This document shows positions 8,505 to 18,012 of a stretch of DNA of 36,562 bases, in pieces. The stretch lies in contig JACPII010000104.1 in the NCBI GenBank assembly GCA_016188175.1, positions 1-36,562 of the forward strand, written 5' to 3'. The position numbers were made by a program, and so were the translations under genes. The notes beneath the pieces are model-generated. The model was not told the origin of the DNA and made no database searches. It was given only the letters and a program-made list of their open reading frames with translations. The stretch is from Candidatus Woesearchaeota archaeon. GTDB lineage: Archaea > Nanobdellota > Nanobdellia > Woesearchaeales > JACPBV01. Position 1 is the stretch's first letter. Each line of letters begins with the position of its first letter.

Positions 8505-9819
8505 TGTTCTCTTCCTCCTGTTGTAATGATAGCGAGCCCTCTTTCTCCCGTTGTAATGATGGGGAGTTCTCTCCTTCTGGGTTTTCAGGGATCAGGTTTT
8601 GTTCCCGCGTTGGGGGCTGGGGGCGACGGGCAATGATGGTAATTTCCTTCCCTTGATGGGGAAAAAAGTTCCCATCCCTGTACACCAAGGTCCCCCGGAT
8701 AAAAGTCGCAACCGGCCACCCTTTTAATACTTTTCCTTCAAAGGGGCTCCAGGCGCATTTGGTCAATAGACAAGTTCCCCTGACTTCTTTTTCTAGGTCC
8801 AAATCGATCACGGCAAGGTCGGCATCAAAGCCTTCCTTCAGCTGGCCTTTGTTGTGTATCCCGAATACTTTTGCCGGGTTCCTTGATGTTAACACGACAA
8901 CATCCTGGAGGGTGAGCCTTTTTTCATTGACTGCATGGAGAAGAAGCGGAATTACCGTTTCGAGGCCGGGAAATCCATAGATTTCTTTTTCCATCTTTTC
9001 CTCTTTTAGGTGGGGGGCATGGTCGGTTGCGATAGTGTCCACAAGGCCGCCTGCAATGGCGTTCCAAAGCGCTTCCTGGTCAGCCTTTGTTTTGAGGGCT
9101 GGCCTGACATGGCCAAGCATACCCAGGCTTGCTGCATCATCTTCGGTAAGAAATAAATGGTGGGGCGCCACTTCGGCAAAAACGCTCTTCCTGTTTTTCC
9201 TGATTTCCTGAATTTCAGCTGCTGTTGAGATATGGCAGGCATATACTTTCTTTTTCAGCCCGGAAGCCAGAGAAATTACGTTTGTAAGATTTTCTTGTTC
9301 GGCGTGGACAGCGCAAAAAGGGGCAATGTTCAGGATTCTTTCAACCGATGAAAAATCATCGAGCTTCAGGCCTCCGGTTGTCAGGTCAAGGTAGAGCTTG
9401 ACCGAAGCGATATTCTTCGCGTTTTTGATCTCTTGTTCGTTTTTCCCATCGGCGCCAAAATGGAACCCGTAGTCCACGAGCGATTTTTTTGCAAGAACAC
9501 GTTTTTCTTCCAGGCGCTCAACGGTGGTTGTCGGCGGGGTATTGTTCGGCATATCCAGGAAGGTTGTAATTCCGCCTTTTGCCGCTGCCCTGCTTATCGT
9601 CAGATAATCCTCTTTTTGGGGATTTCCCGGCTCTCTGCAGTGGACGTGGCAGTCAATCATCCCGGGAATGACGATTTTTCCCTTAATGTCTATCACTTCG
9701 TCAGCGGTGATGGGATCGTCGCTGATATGGCCGATTTTTTCCCCTTCAAGGAAGAGGTGGCAGGAAATAAGCTTGTTGTTTTCGACAATCCGGCAGTTCT
9801 TGAGGAGAGTAGATTTCAT
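8497..9819 (-). CDS. pyrC: Dihydroorotase
   Basis: 440 aa; GMIDCHVHCREPG, TTFLDMPNNTPPTT, CHISTAAE, ATDHAPH. Confidence 0.95.
   Translation of the reverse strand: MKSTLLKNCRIVENNKLISCHLFLEGEKIGHISDDPITADEVIDIKGKIVIPGMIDCHVHCREPGNPQKEDYLTISRAAAKGGITTFLDMPNNTPPTTTVERLEEKRVLAKKSLVDYGFHFGADGKNEQEIKNAKNIASVKLYLDLTTGGLKLDDFSSVERILNIAPFCAVHAEQENLTNVISLASGLKKKVYACHISTAAEIQEIRKNRKSVFAEVAPHHLFLTEDDAASLGMLGHVRPALKTKADQEALWNAIAGGLVDTIATDHAPHLKEEKMEKEIYGFPGLETVIPLLLHAVNEKRLTLQDVVVLTSRNPAKVFGIHNKGQLKEGFDADLAVIDLDLEKEVRGTCLLTKCAWSPFEGKVLKGWPVATFIRGTLVYRDGNFFPHQGKEITIIARRPQPPTREQNLIPENPEGENSPSLQREKEGSLSLQQEEENNG
8509..8568. repeat. Imperfect 30-bp tandem duplication at the pyrC 3' end / pyrE ribosome-binding region
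   Basis: CTCTTCCTCCTGTTGTAATGATAGCGAGCC (8509-8538) then CTCTTTCTCCCGTTGTAATGATGGGGAGTT (8539-8568), 24/30 identical; encodes NSPSLQREKE/GSLSLQQEEE. Confidence 0.85.
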
Positions 9820-9841
9820 CTGGGTATTTGGAACAATCGAG

Positions 9842-9851
9842 GTTTAAATAA
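9842..9851 (-). promoter_or_regulatory. Putative TATA box of pyrC
   Basis: TTATTTAAAC on the minus strand, ~28 nt upstream of the pyrC ATG (9819). Confidence 0.45.
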
Positions 9852-9889
9852 GTAACGGAAACTAGCAGGATTCTTAATTGAGAAATGGT

Positions 9890-9919
9890 GGGTCAAAATA
9901 AGGATGGATTTTCTGACCC
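9890..9919. repeat. Inverted repeat / hairpin in the pyrI-pyrC spacer
   Basis: GGGTCA (9890-9895) and TGACCC (9914-9919), with inner AAAT/ATTT pairing across a bulged C. Confidence 0.5.
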
Positions 9920-9928
9920 GTAGTAAAG

Positions 9929-9940
9929 GAGATTAATCTC
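9929..9940. repeat. Perfect 12-bp palindrome GAGATTAATCTC
   Basis: GAGATTAATCTC is its own reverse complement; in the pyrI-pyrC spacer upstream of the putative pyrC TATA. Confidence 0.7.
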
Positions 9941-10016
9941 AATAAGTGAATCCCCTTGCCTATCAGACTTTGGCCTAAGGCCCATAACATATATTTTCTG
10001 ATGGCACCAACAAACC

Positions 10017-10478
10017 CTACTTCAGCACAATCTCCTTTTCTTCTACGACCCTTTCACAATAATGGCAGGCAGCCGAAAGGGGTTCCTGCCCAACCACATG
10101 GAACAAAGTGCTTATTTTCTGCTTGTTGGTGATGCAGTTTGGATTTGGGCACCTGATGATGTTGGAAAAATGCTCCGGCAGGGCGACTGGCTCTTTTTTT
10201 ATGACGGAGAAGTCCTTTATGATGTTGATCGTCGCTTTTGGGGCGATGACGGCAATCTCATCAACTTCTTCTTTGGTTAGCTCTCTCCCGGCGATTTTCA
10301 CAATGCCTTTTTTTCCCAGCTGTTTGCTCTTCAGGTTCATCCCCAGGGAGATGACGTCGGGGTGTGCCCGGAGGTTTAGAATATCCACTACGTCAAATGT
10401 TCGTTCGGCTGGGATGTGGTCAATGACCGTCCCATCCCTAATTGCGGATATTTTGTACTCTGGAGGCCTGTCGGTCAT
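10017..10478 (-). CDS. pyrI: Aspartate carbamoyltransferase regulatory chain
   Basis: 153 aa; IRDGTVIDHIPA, zinc ligands CPNPNCIT...CHYCE. Confidence 0.95.
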   Translation of the reverse strand: MTDRPPEYKISAIRDGTVIDHIPAERTFDVVDILNLRAHPDVISLGMNLKSKQLGKKGIVKIAGRELTKEEVDEIAVIAPKATINIIKDFSVIKKEPVALPEHFSNIIRCPNPNCITNKQKISTLFHVVGQEPLSAACHYCERVVEEKEIVLK

Positions 10479-10569
10479 TTTACACCCCTTTAAACTGCGA
10501 GCATTAAATTATTTATGGTTCGGTCATGATTATCTTATCATTGATTTATTCATTTTTTCTCTTTCTTTG

Positions 10570-11502
<933 letters not shown>

Positions 11503-11520
11503 CTAAAATGGGCGGGGTGG

Positions 11521-11530
11521 TATTTAAATG
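11521..11530 (-). promoter_or_regulatory. Putative TATA box of the pyrB operon
   Basis: CATTTAAATA on the minus strand, ~29 nt upstream of the pyrB ATG (11496). Confidence 0.5.
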
Positions 11531-11664
11531 TTTTTCGGTCTTGGGTGCGGTGTGTGCTAAACCATAATTATGTTACGGTAGTATCTCTTTGGCGGTTTAG
11601 TAGAGTCTTGGATATTTTTTTAGTACACTTGGAGATGGTTGGATGATCCTACACCCCAACAATG

Positions 11665-11674
11665 TTTATATACT
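11665..11674 (+). promoter_or_regulatory. Putative TATA box of the secreted CARDB protein
   Basis: TTTATATACT, ~33 nt upstream of ATG 11703. Confidence 0.4.
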
Positions 11675-11702
11675 CCGTTAGAGCTCCCCTATACGGGGGA
11701 AC

Positions 11703-14549
11703 ATGAAGACGCTGCTTTTTATGGTGCCTATCCTATTTCTAGCCTATCAACCTCATGTTGCGGAAGGCCTGGGGGCTGACCTTTTGACCCCGAGCATAAC
11801 GTTTTCACCTCCAAGGCTTAACACAACCATCGAATCCCGGATTGATGCAACGGTCCGGCTCATCGGCCAGGGGTTCGCTTTCAGCTATATCGAAGTTGAT
11901 ATCACCAAACTGGGGAATACCACGCCGGAATGGGTCGGCACCTATGAGTTTGCACTTTCGCCCGGCCAGAATATAACTCAGGAGATCAACAATACCAACA
12001 TCTTTGATATTTTTCCCCTGCATTGGAAACCAAAAGAGAACGGCGTCTATATTGCATCAGTTTCGGTTGACCCGGAAAATGTGGTGTTTGAAACAAATGA
12101 AACCAATAACGTTTTTTATACCCATATCCAGGTCGGGATGCCTGATTTTGACATTGTCAATGGGTCGATTGAAATCTCTCCAGAAACAATCAAGGCCGGG
12201 AACATCACGTCCATCAATCTTTCTGTTGTCAATTCTGGAGACGGCCCATTCAAAAGCTTTGTTGAATGCGACATAACTCCCTGGAGGTCCGAAACGCCCG
12301 ATTGGGTCGGGACGTTCAATTTCAGCCTCTCAAAAAATGAAAGCATAACCCTCCAGGTAATAAACGAAAATGAAAGTGATGATTTTACCGTGTTGTGGTC
12401 CCCGGAGGCGAATGGGGTTTATATCATGGGCTGCGCAGCTGACCCACCTTTTAACAGTTCAACGGAAGGGGACTATCCTTTTGGCTCGCTTCTTGAATTA
12501 GACGAAGAGAACAATGCTGAATATACTGCCCTCCAGGTTGGAACACCTGACTTTTTCTTTGTCCAGGATTCAATACTTTTCTTTCCCAGGACCGTATTTG
12601 TCAATGATACGATGAACATCAGCGCAACGGTCGTTAATTCTGGCGAAGGCCCTTTTATCAGCTATGCGGAGATGGATATCAACCCCTGGGGCGAAGAGGG
12701 AGAGACTCCAGCATGGGTCGGGACTTTTGAATTTAATCTGGCCGACAACCAAACGATGGAAGGAATATTCCTTAATGAAAAAGCCGATGACGAATGGGAA
12801 AATGGCCCCTGGGTTCCCGATAAGGAAGGGATTTACATCGCGGCAGCGCTCATTGACCCACCGTTTAACAGCACGGAAGAAGGATACCGCCCTCATGGGT
12901 ACCTGCTTGAATCGAATGAGTCCAATAATAAAAATTATAGCGCGCTATTCGTCTACAGCAAAAAGAAAAACTCAACAAATCAGGTGGAATGGCTTGAGGC
13001 CCAGCTTTCTGAAGAGCAAGAGGACGGCCCTGGAAAGCTCGTTAAAAGCTACGGCCAGGAATCTTTAATCCCGTTTAATGGCTATTCATATGACCAGGCG
13101 TTGGCTGTCATCGGATTTTTCCTGGAGAATAGGACAGACCTCGCAAAACAGACGCTGGAAGAGCTTCGGCATCTGCAAAGCGAAGATGGCAGTTTTCCGT
13201 TTTGCTGGATGGCTTACCGGCCCAATACAACCAAATGCTGGCCACGAAAGATGGTCGGCTCGAACGCTTGGATCATCATGGCCGTCAATGCGTACACCAT
13301 CTACACGGGTGATGCGGCATTTATTCCCCTGGCTGAAAAAAATGCTGCATGGATCCTTAATTTTCAGGAGGAGGATGGCGGGCTTACCGGGGGCATAGAC
13401 TTTAATGGAACAGACTTTAAGCCGATAACATGGAAAAGCACCGAGCATAACCTTGATGTATATTCTGCGCTTCACTACCTTTTCCTCCTTACTGGGAACG
13501 AAACGTATGAAAATGCGTCGGTGGAAGTTAGGAAGTGGCTCGAAACGGAAGCGTGGAACGAAGCGGAAGGAAGGTTTAACCAGGGAGAAAATGACAGCTA
13601 TCCCGTCACCGATACAAATACATGGGGAATTCTTGCTCTTGGGGCTGGAAACAGCTCATTGAATTTTAGCAGGGGTATGCGCTGGATACTTAATTATACG
13701 AAGTATTTTGACATTAACACAGGGGTGGAAGGTTTTGATTTCAACTATGACAACGGGACCGGGATGGATAACGACGGAACAAATGACGGAGTTGACACGG
13801 TCTGGGTGGAAGGGACTGAGGGAGCGGCGCTGGCGTTCCATGAAATTGGGGATGAAGAAAATGCCTTATTTTTTCATGCCGAAATGGGCAAGCTTGTCCA
13901 GCCTGACGGATCATTGCCCTATGCGACGAGAGAAGGCTCATTGCCCCAGCTTGGGACGACAAACAACTGGACATCGGTCGCGGGGACAGCATGGAATATC
14001 ATGGGCAAGCATAAGTACAACCCTTTCAAGCCGTTACTTGCAAACATGCGAATCCCCCTCCAGGATGGATGGAACCTCATCTCAATCCCCGTCAACACGA
14101 GCAACAGCTCTGTCAAGTCATTATTATGGAATGTAAACTTCTCTTATCTGGTTTCCTTTCCCCCTCTGGCCTATTACATAAACGGGGGCAGCCACACATT
14201 TGAAGATATCAATACATCAAAGTCCTATTGGGTCAAATCGGAAGGGATGCAGACAATTTCTGCACTTGGCAATTATGCTGATCACCCGCTCATGGAGCTC
14301 AAAGAAGGCTGGAATTCGATTGCGTATCCTTTTTTCTCGGCAGCGTGGGCAAATCAGACGTTCAACAATCCTTCGATACTTTCTGTCTTTGCGCTGAACA
14401 ATTCATTGAACAGCTCCCAATGGCTTTCTTACAGCCCTGCCCGCCCAGATTCAATCAATACCCTGAAGAAGATAACTCCGGGGATGGGGCTTGTCATTGC
14501 GGCGAATGATGATACGAACATAAGCTTGCGGGTGCTAAATGCAAACTGA
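11703..14549 (+). CDS. Secreted/surface protein: three CARDB-like domains, an alpha/alpha-toroid-like domain and a C-terminal tandem 'GWNLIS'-type region
   Basis: 948 aa; N-terminal signal MKTLLFMVPILFLAYQPHVAEG; three repeats with ETPxWVGTFxFxL...GVYI...DPPFNS..E.NN; helical QSEDGSFPFCW/QEEDGGLTGG; DGWNLISIPVN and EGWNSIAYPF; many N-X-S/T sequons. Confidence 0.7.
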   Translation: MKTLLFMVPILFLAYQPHVAEGLGADLLTPSITFSPPRLNTTIESRIDATVRLIGQGFAFSYIEVDITKLGNTTPEWVGTYEFALSPGQNITQEINNTNIFDIFPLHWKPKENGVYIASVSVDPENVVFETNETNNVFYTHIQVGMPDFDIVNGSIEISPETIKAGNITSINLSVVNSGDGPFKSFVECDITPWRSETPDWVGTFNFSLSKNESITLQVINENESDDFTVLWSPEANGVYIMGCAADPPFNSSTEGDYPFGSLLELDEENNAEYTALQVGTPDFFFVQDSILFFPRTVFVNDTMNISATVVNSGEGPFISYAEMDINPWGEEGETPAWVGTFEFNLADNQTMEGIFLNEKADDEWENGPWVPDKEGIYIAAALIDPPFNSTEEGYRPHGYLLESNESNNKNYSALFVYSKKKNSTNQVEWLEAQLSEEQEDGPGKLVKSYGQESLIPFNGYSYDQALAVIGFFLENRTDLAKQTLEELRHLQSEDGSFPFCWMAYRPNTTKCWPRKMVGSNAWIIMAVNAYTIYTGDAAFIPLAEKNAAWILNFQEEDGGLTGGIDFNGTDFKPITWKSTEHNLDVYSALHYLFLLTGNETYENASVEVRKWLETEAWNEAEGRFNQGENDSYPVTDTNTWGILALGAGNSSLNFSRGMRWILNYTKYFDINTGVEGFDFNYDNGTGMDNDGTNDGVDTVWVEGTEGAALAFHEIGDEENALFFHAEMGKLVQPDGSLPYATREGSLPQLGTTNNWTSVAGTAWNIMGKHKYNPFKPLLANMRIPLQDGWNLISIPVNTSNSSVKSLLWNVNFSYLVSFPPLAYYINGGSHTFEDINTSKSYWVKSEGMQTISALGNYADHPLMELKEGWNSIAYPFFSAAWANQTFNNPSILSVFALNNSLNSSQWLSYSPARPDSINTLKKITPGMGLVIAANDDTNISLRVLNAN

Positions 14550-16371
14550 CCAGCTTTCGAAGATCGCCCAAAAGATGAGGGCGGCAAATGAAAAAGATAT
14601 CGAAAAAGCCCAACGGAAAGTGCAGGGAGCTGTACAATCGGGCTTCCATTCGGTAAAAAAATATTTTCCCGGGCTTATCACCTTTTATATTGATTACAAG
14701 AGGTATCCTGACGCGATTGAGCTGGCGAACAGATATCTCCGGCTTTCCGGGTTAAATCACCGGGTTAAGGATACTCGTGGGCTTAAAAAGCTCTTTAACT
14801 GCCGCCCAGGCATCTTTAAGCTCCCCATGTTCTGCGGCAGCGTCGATGATTGGGAGAAGGCAGTGATGAGGCTGAAGGAGATCCGAAGAAAGAATATTCA
14901 AAAGGTTGTTGCCTGTTTTTTGTCCATTGTGTTCGGCATTTTCCTGTTTTCTGCCTATACCCATTCCCAATACAGCTCTTTTGATGTGAAGAAAAACGAC
15001 ACGGCGAACCTTTATGGCAATATTGGGGTCCTCGAAGGGTCGCTCCCTTTTTGGGGAAAAAGCATTCTGCTTGAGGAGTATTACGGGCTGTACTTCAAAC
15101 AATTAGTGACCGGCCCGCAATATCTGGATATGTATGATTATAACCTTTTCAAGAAGAGCATCTCCGATAACGAAAAGCTTGTTGAAAAGATCCAATCCTG
15201 GAAACTCAGCGATGAAACCAGGGACAGGTTTCTGAATACTATCGCTAAAGTCAATTTTGGGCTCCAGGGCAGGATCCTCAAGCAGGAAAAGGACTACCAG
15301 CAGGCATCCATGTTCTTTATGAAAGCGCTGAACGAGAACGATGTTGTTGAAGATATCTTCGGGAATGATTTTATCAACTCGCAGATAGCATTGCTGAATG
15401 CAGAGATCAATATGCCTTTGGAAGAAATAAAGAAATTCATGAAAAGCGAGCTTAAGGAAGGTAACTTCAATACGTACATGGCATACGGCGACCTTTTCAA
15501 GATGCTCGCCCCGCCTAATGCGACGGCACCGGAATTCATCGAATATTACGGGGAAGCGGAGAGCAATTATCGCAAGGCCGTGAGCATAGAGCCTGGAAAT
15601 GTCTGGGTGCATATACGCCTCGGGCATCTTCTCCGGGATAAGTTCACCCTTACGGGGAATGAGTCATTCTATAAGATGGCAGAAATAGAGTATCTCTCAG
15701 CAAAAGAATTATCCGCGAAGCAGGGCCTCCTGCCCCTGGGAGCCCTCATCTCTTTAGGGCATCTCCACAAAGATAGATATTACCGGACCGGGGATAAACA
15801 AGAATTGCAGGAAGGGATAGGGAATTATGAAAGCGCCCTCGAGCTTGACCCCAACAATATTGTTGCGTTTTATAACCTGGGAGGGATTTACCTCCGTGAA
15901 AAAGAGGCTGACGCGGCAATTTCCTATTTTGAAAGGATCCTTGCAATCAACGATAAATTTGTCGATTCAAACTTCCGGGCCGGGGATGCTTACTACCTCA
16001 AATTTAAGGAAACCTACAACAGCACCTATCTTGAGAAAGCGAAGTTCTTCTTCCGCCAGCAGCTTGAGCAGGACAAGCAGTATGGGGTAACCGATTTCCT
16101 GGAGCGCGGCGGAATCCAGGGATACGGCCAGGTCATCGAGCAATACACATTGATGATCAAGGTTTTGAAAAATGACCAAAAGAATGCACCGCTTATATCG
16201 AGGGCGAGGCACATCCTCATCGAGGCATATCTCCGGAGGAACGAACAGAAAGATATCAAGGCAGCGTTTGAAGAATTCCAAAGGATCAAAGACACCCTGA
16301 GCGCCAAGGACGCGGAATCCATCCTGTCCAGGATTCAGGCACGAAATTTAGTGGCGCAACTTGATAATTGA
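14539..16371 (+). CDS. TPR-repeat protein with one TM segment
   Basis: 610 aa; TM VVACFLSIVFGIFLFSAY; TPR-like YESALELDPNNIVAFYNLGGIYLREKEADAAISYFERILAIN; overlaps the preceding CDS by 11 nt. Confidence 0.75.
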   Translation: MQTDQLSKIAQKMRAANEKDIEKAQRKVQGAVQSGFHSVKKYFPGLITFYIDYKRYPDAIELANRYLRLSGLNHRVKDTRGLKKLFNCRPGIFKLPMFCGSVDDWEKAVMRLKEIRRKNIQKVVACFLSIVFGIFLFSAYTHSQYSSFDVKKNDTANLYGNIGVLEGSLPFWGKSILLEEYYGLYFKQLVTGPQYLDMYDYNLFKKSISDNEKLVEKIQSWKLSDETRDRFLNTIAKVNFGLQGRILKQEKDYQQASMFFMKALNENDVVEDIFGNDFINSQIALLNAEINMPLEEIKKFMKSELKEGNFNTYMAYGDLFKMLAPPNATAPEFIEYYGEAESNYRKAVSIEPGNVWVHIRLGHLLRDKFTLTGNESFYKMAEIEYLSAKELSAKQGLLPLGALISLGHLHKDRYYRTGDKQELQEGIGNYESALELDPNNIVAFYNLGGIYLREKEADAAISYFERILAINDKFVDSNFRAGDAYYLKFKETYNSTYLEKAKFFFRQQLEQDKQYGVTDFLERGGIQGYGQVIEQYTLMIKVLKNDQKNAPLISRARHILIEAYLRRNEQKDIKAAFEEFQRIKDTLSAKDAESILSRIQARNLVAQLDN

Positions 16372-16394
16372 GCAATAATTAAGGGGCATAATCT

Positions 16395-16434
16395 AAGAAC
16401 ACAAACTATTTTGCTTAATCATATTTGTGTTCTT
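16395..16434. repeat. Perfect 11-bp inverted repeat between the TPR and methyltransferase genes
   Basis: AAGAACACAAA (16395-16405) / TTTGTGTTCTT (16424-16434), 18-nt spacer. Confidence 0.7.
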
Positions 16435-16547
16435 CGCTATATTTGAGGATATGATAAGCAAACCGGGAAAAGTTCTGTGGGCGGGCAGGCATCAACGGGA
16501 AATGGGCGGGGAACCCCAATAGAATAAGGCACGGGTGAGGCGTCAGT

Positions 16548-17906
16548 ATGAGAAACATCATTGAAAGCCTTAACAAAGTATACGAGTTAAAAAACAAAAG
16601 GGAATTTGAAAAAGCTCTTCCCCTGCTCCGGTTTGTATTGGAAAGCCTCATTGCGCTTCAGGAGGAGCATCTGGAAAAAAAATCTTTTGGCGAGCTCGAG
16701 AGCATATCGAAATCCCTTGCTCATCTATTTGATACATACAACTACCTGGCTAAGATTGTCCATAATGGGGGTTCCAGGACAAAGAAATTTGACCTCCCCT
16801 TAAAATTCACAAAAGTTTTGGCCGAGCTGTTAAAAACAAATGATGAGAAGCTTGTGGCGGAATATGCCGGGGCGGTCAAGTACCTTATTGGAAAGGAATA
16901 CCCTGGTGAAGAGCTTTTAGTTGAAGGGCTCCTCCACGAGATTCTTGAAGAAAAAAACATACCGCTTATCATCAAGAGCTTCAGGAACCAGATTTTCCTG
17001 TATATCATGCACCATACCCACAAATCAATCCCCCTTGATTTTCCTGAGGCATGGTCAGCGTCTGACGGGGGGCCTATGCTGAAGGCGCTTCTTTCGTCAA
17101 AATACCGTTCCAGCTACAATGCAGAAAAGCTGCTCGTGGAAGAATGCATCGGTGATGCGCTCCGGAGGGTTGGGTCTGGCAGCAGCGAACTGAACTATGT
17201 TGATTGGGGGCCGGGGGACGGGCAAAAAACCGCAGCGATCGTGCGCTGCGCTGCCGGGATGTTCAGGAACGTGAATGGCTATGCCGTTGACTGTTCAGCA
17301 ACCATGCTTAAGGCGTCGTCGTTGAATATCGGCAAAAAGGGAAATGTCCGGATGACCGAGATATGCACTTCCTTTGATAAGCTTGCCGAAAACGAAATTT
17401 ATCGGGGCATCCGTGGGAAGAAGTTCCATTCGTTCCTTGGCACAACATTCTGTAATTTTGACCCTAAACTCATCTGCAGGACGCTCAAGAGGACTCTTGG
17501 GGAAGGGGATCATGCCCTTATCGGCGTGCATCTCTATTTCCCCAACCGCGATGACAGCCTCATCCAGGCATATAAATCCCGGGAAATGGCCGATGTCAGC
17601 TTCCATGGGCTGCGGGATATAGGTTTTTCCCGCAACGACCCTTCTGAAATTTCTTATAAGGTAATTCTGCTTAAAGGGGACGACCCTAAACTCGGGACGC
17701 TCGCAAAAGTGATAACTTATTTTGAAGTCCTTAAACCGATGAAGAAGGGCCTGTTATCCTACAGCCGGGGCGACCAGATTCCTGCCATCCTCTCTATCAA
17801 ATATTCTGAAAGGCAGTTTCAATCCATCATGGGGGAATATTTTGAAGTCGTTAAGGTTTACTCCAAGGGGGAGATAGGGCTTTTTCTGGTTAAGAATTCT
17901 TCTTAG
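16548..17906 (+). CDS. EgtD-like SAM-dependent methyltransferase with an N-terminal helical domain
   Basis: 452 aa; YVDWGPGDGQKTAAIVR (SAM motif I), GYAVDCSATML, SFLGTTFCNFDP resembling the EgtD-family FxGSxIGNF motif. Confidence 0.6.
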   Translation: MRNIIESLNKVYELKNKREFEKALPLLRFVLESLIALQEEHLEKKSFGELESISKSLAHLFDTYNYLAKIVHNGGSRTKKFDLPLKFTKVLAELLKTNDEKLVAEYAGAVKYLIGKEYPGEELLVEGLLHEILEEKNIPLIIKSFRNQIFLYIMHHTHKSIPLDFPEAWSASDGGPMLKALLSSKYRSSYNAEKLLVEECIGDALRRVGSGSSELNYVDWGPGDGQKTAAIVRCAAGMFRNVNGYAVDCSATMLKASSLNIGKKGNVRMTEICTSFDKLAENEIYRGIRGKKFHSFLGTTFCNFDPKLICRTLKRTLGEGDHALIGVHLYFPNRDDSLIQAYKSREMADVSFHGLRDIGFSRNDPSEISYKVILLKGDDPKLGTLAKVITYFEVLKPMKKGLLSYSRGDQIPAILSIKYSERQFQSIMGEYFEVVKVYSKGEIGLFLVKNSS

Positions 17907-18012
17907 AGCCCACCTCATTTGGCAGGTGAGCTAATTAATACTCCGACTAGTCCTATTGAGCTTGAAATGTCTATCAGGATAGGCTGTTAATTATTCTCAC
18001 CGGCAATCCTTG

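Noticed and set aside
11684-11705. Hairpin CCCC-TATAC-GGGGG hiding an SD before ATG 11703 (possible RNA thermometer)
   Set aside because: The TATA at 11665-11674 predicts transcription starting at about 11691-11696, inside the hairpin, so the 5' arm is probably not in the mRNA.
12004-14397. Alternate-frame ORFs inside the CARDB protein (12004-12276, 12664-13068, 13078-13398, 13708-14136)
   Set aside because: Fully nested in a clearly coding frame with repeat-domain structure; nested products lack plausible composition.
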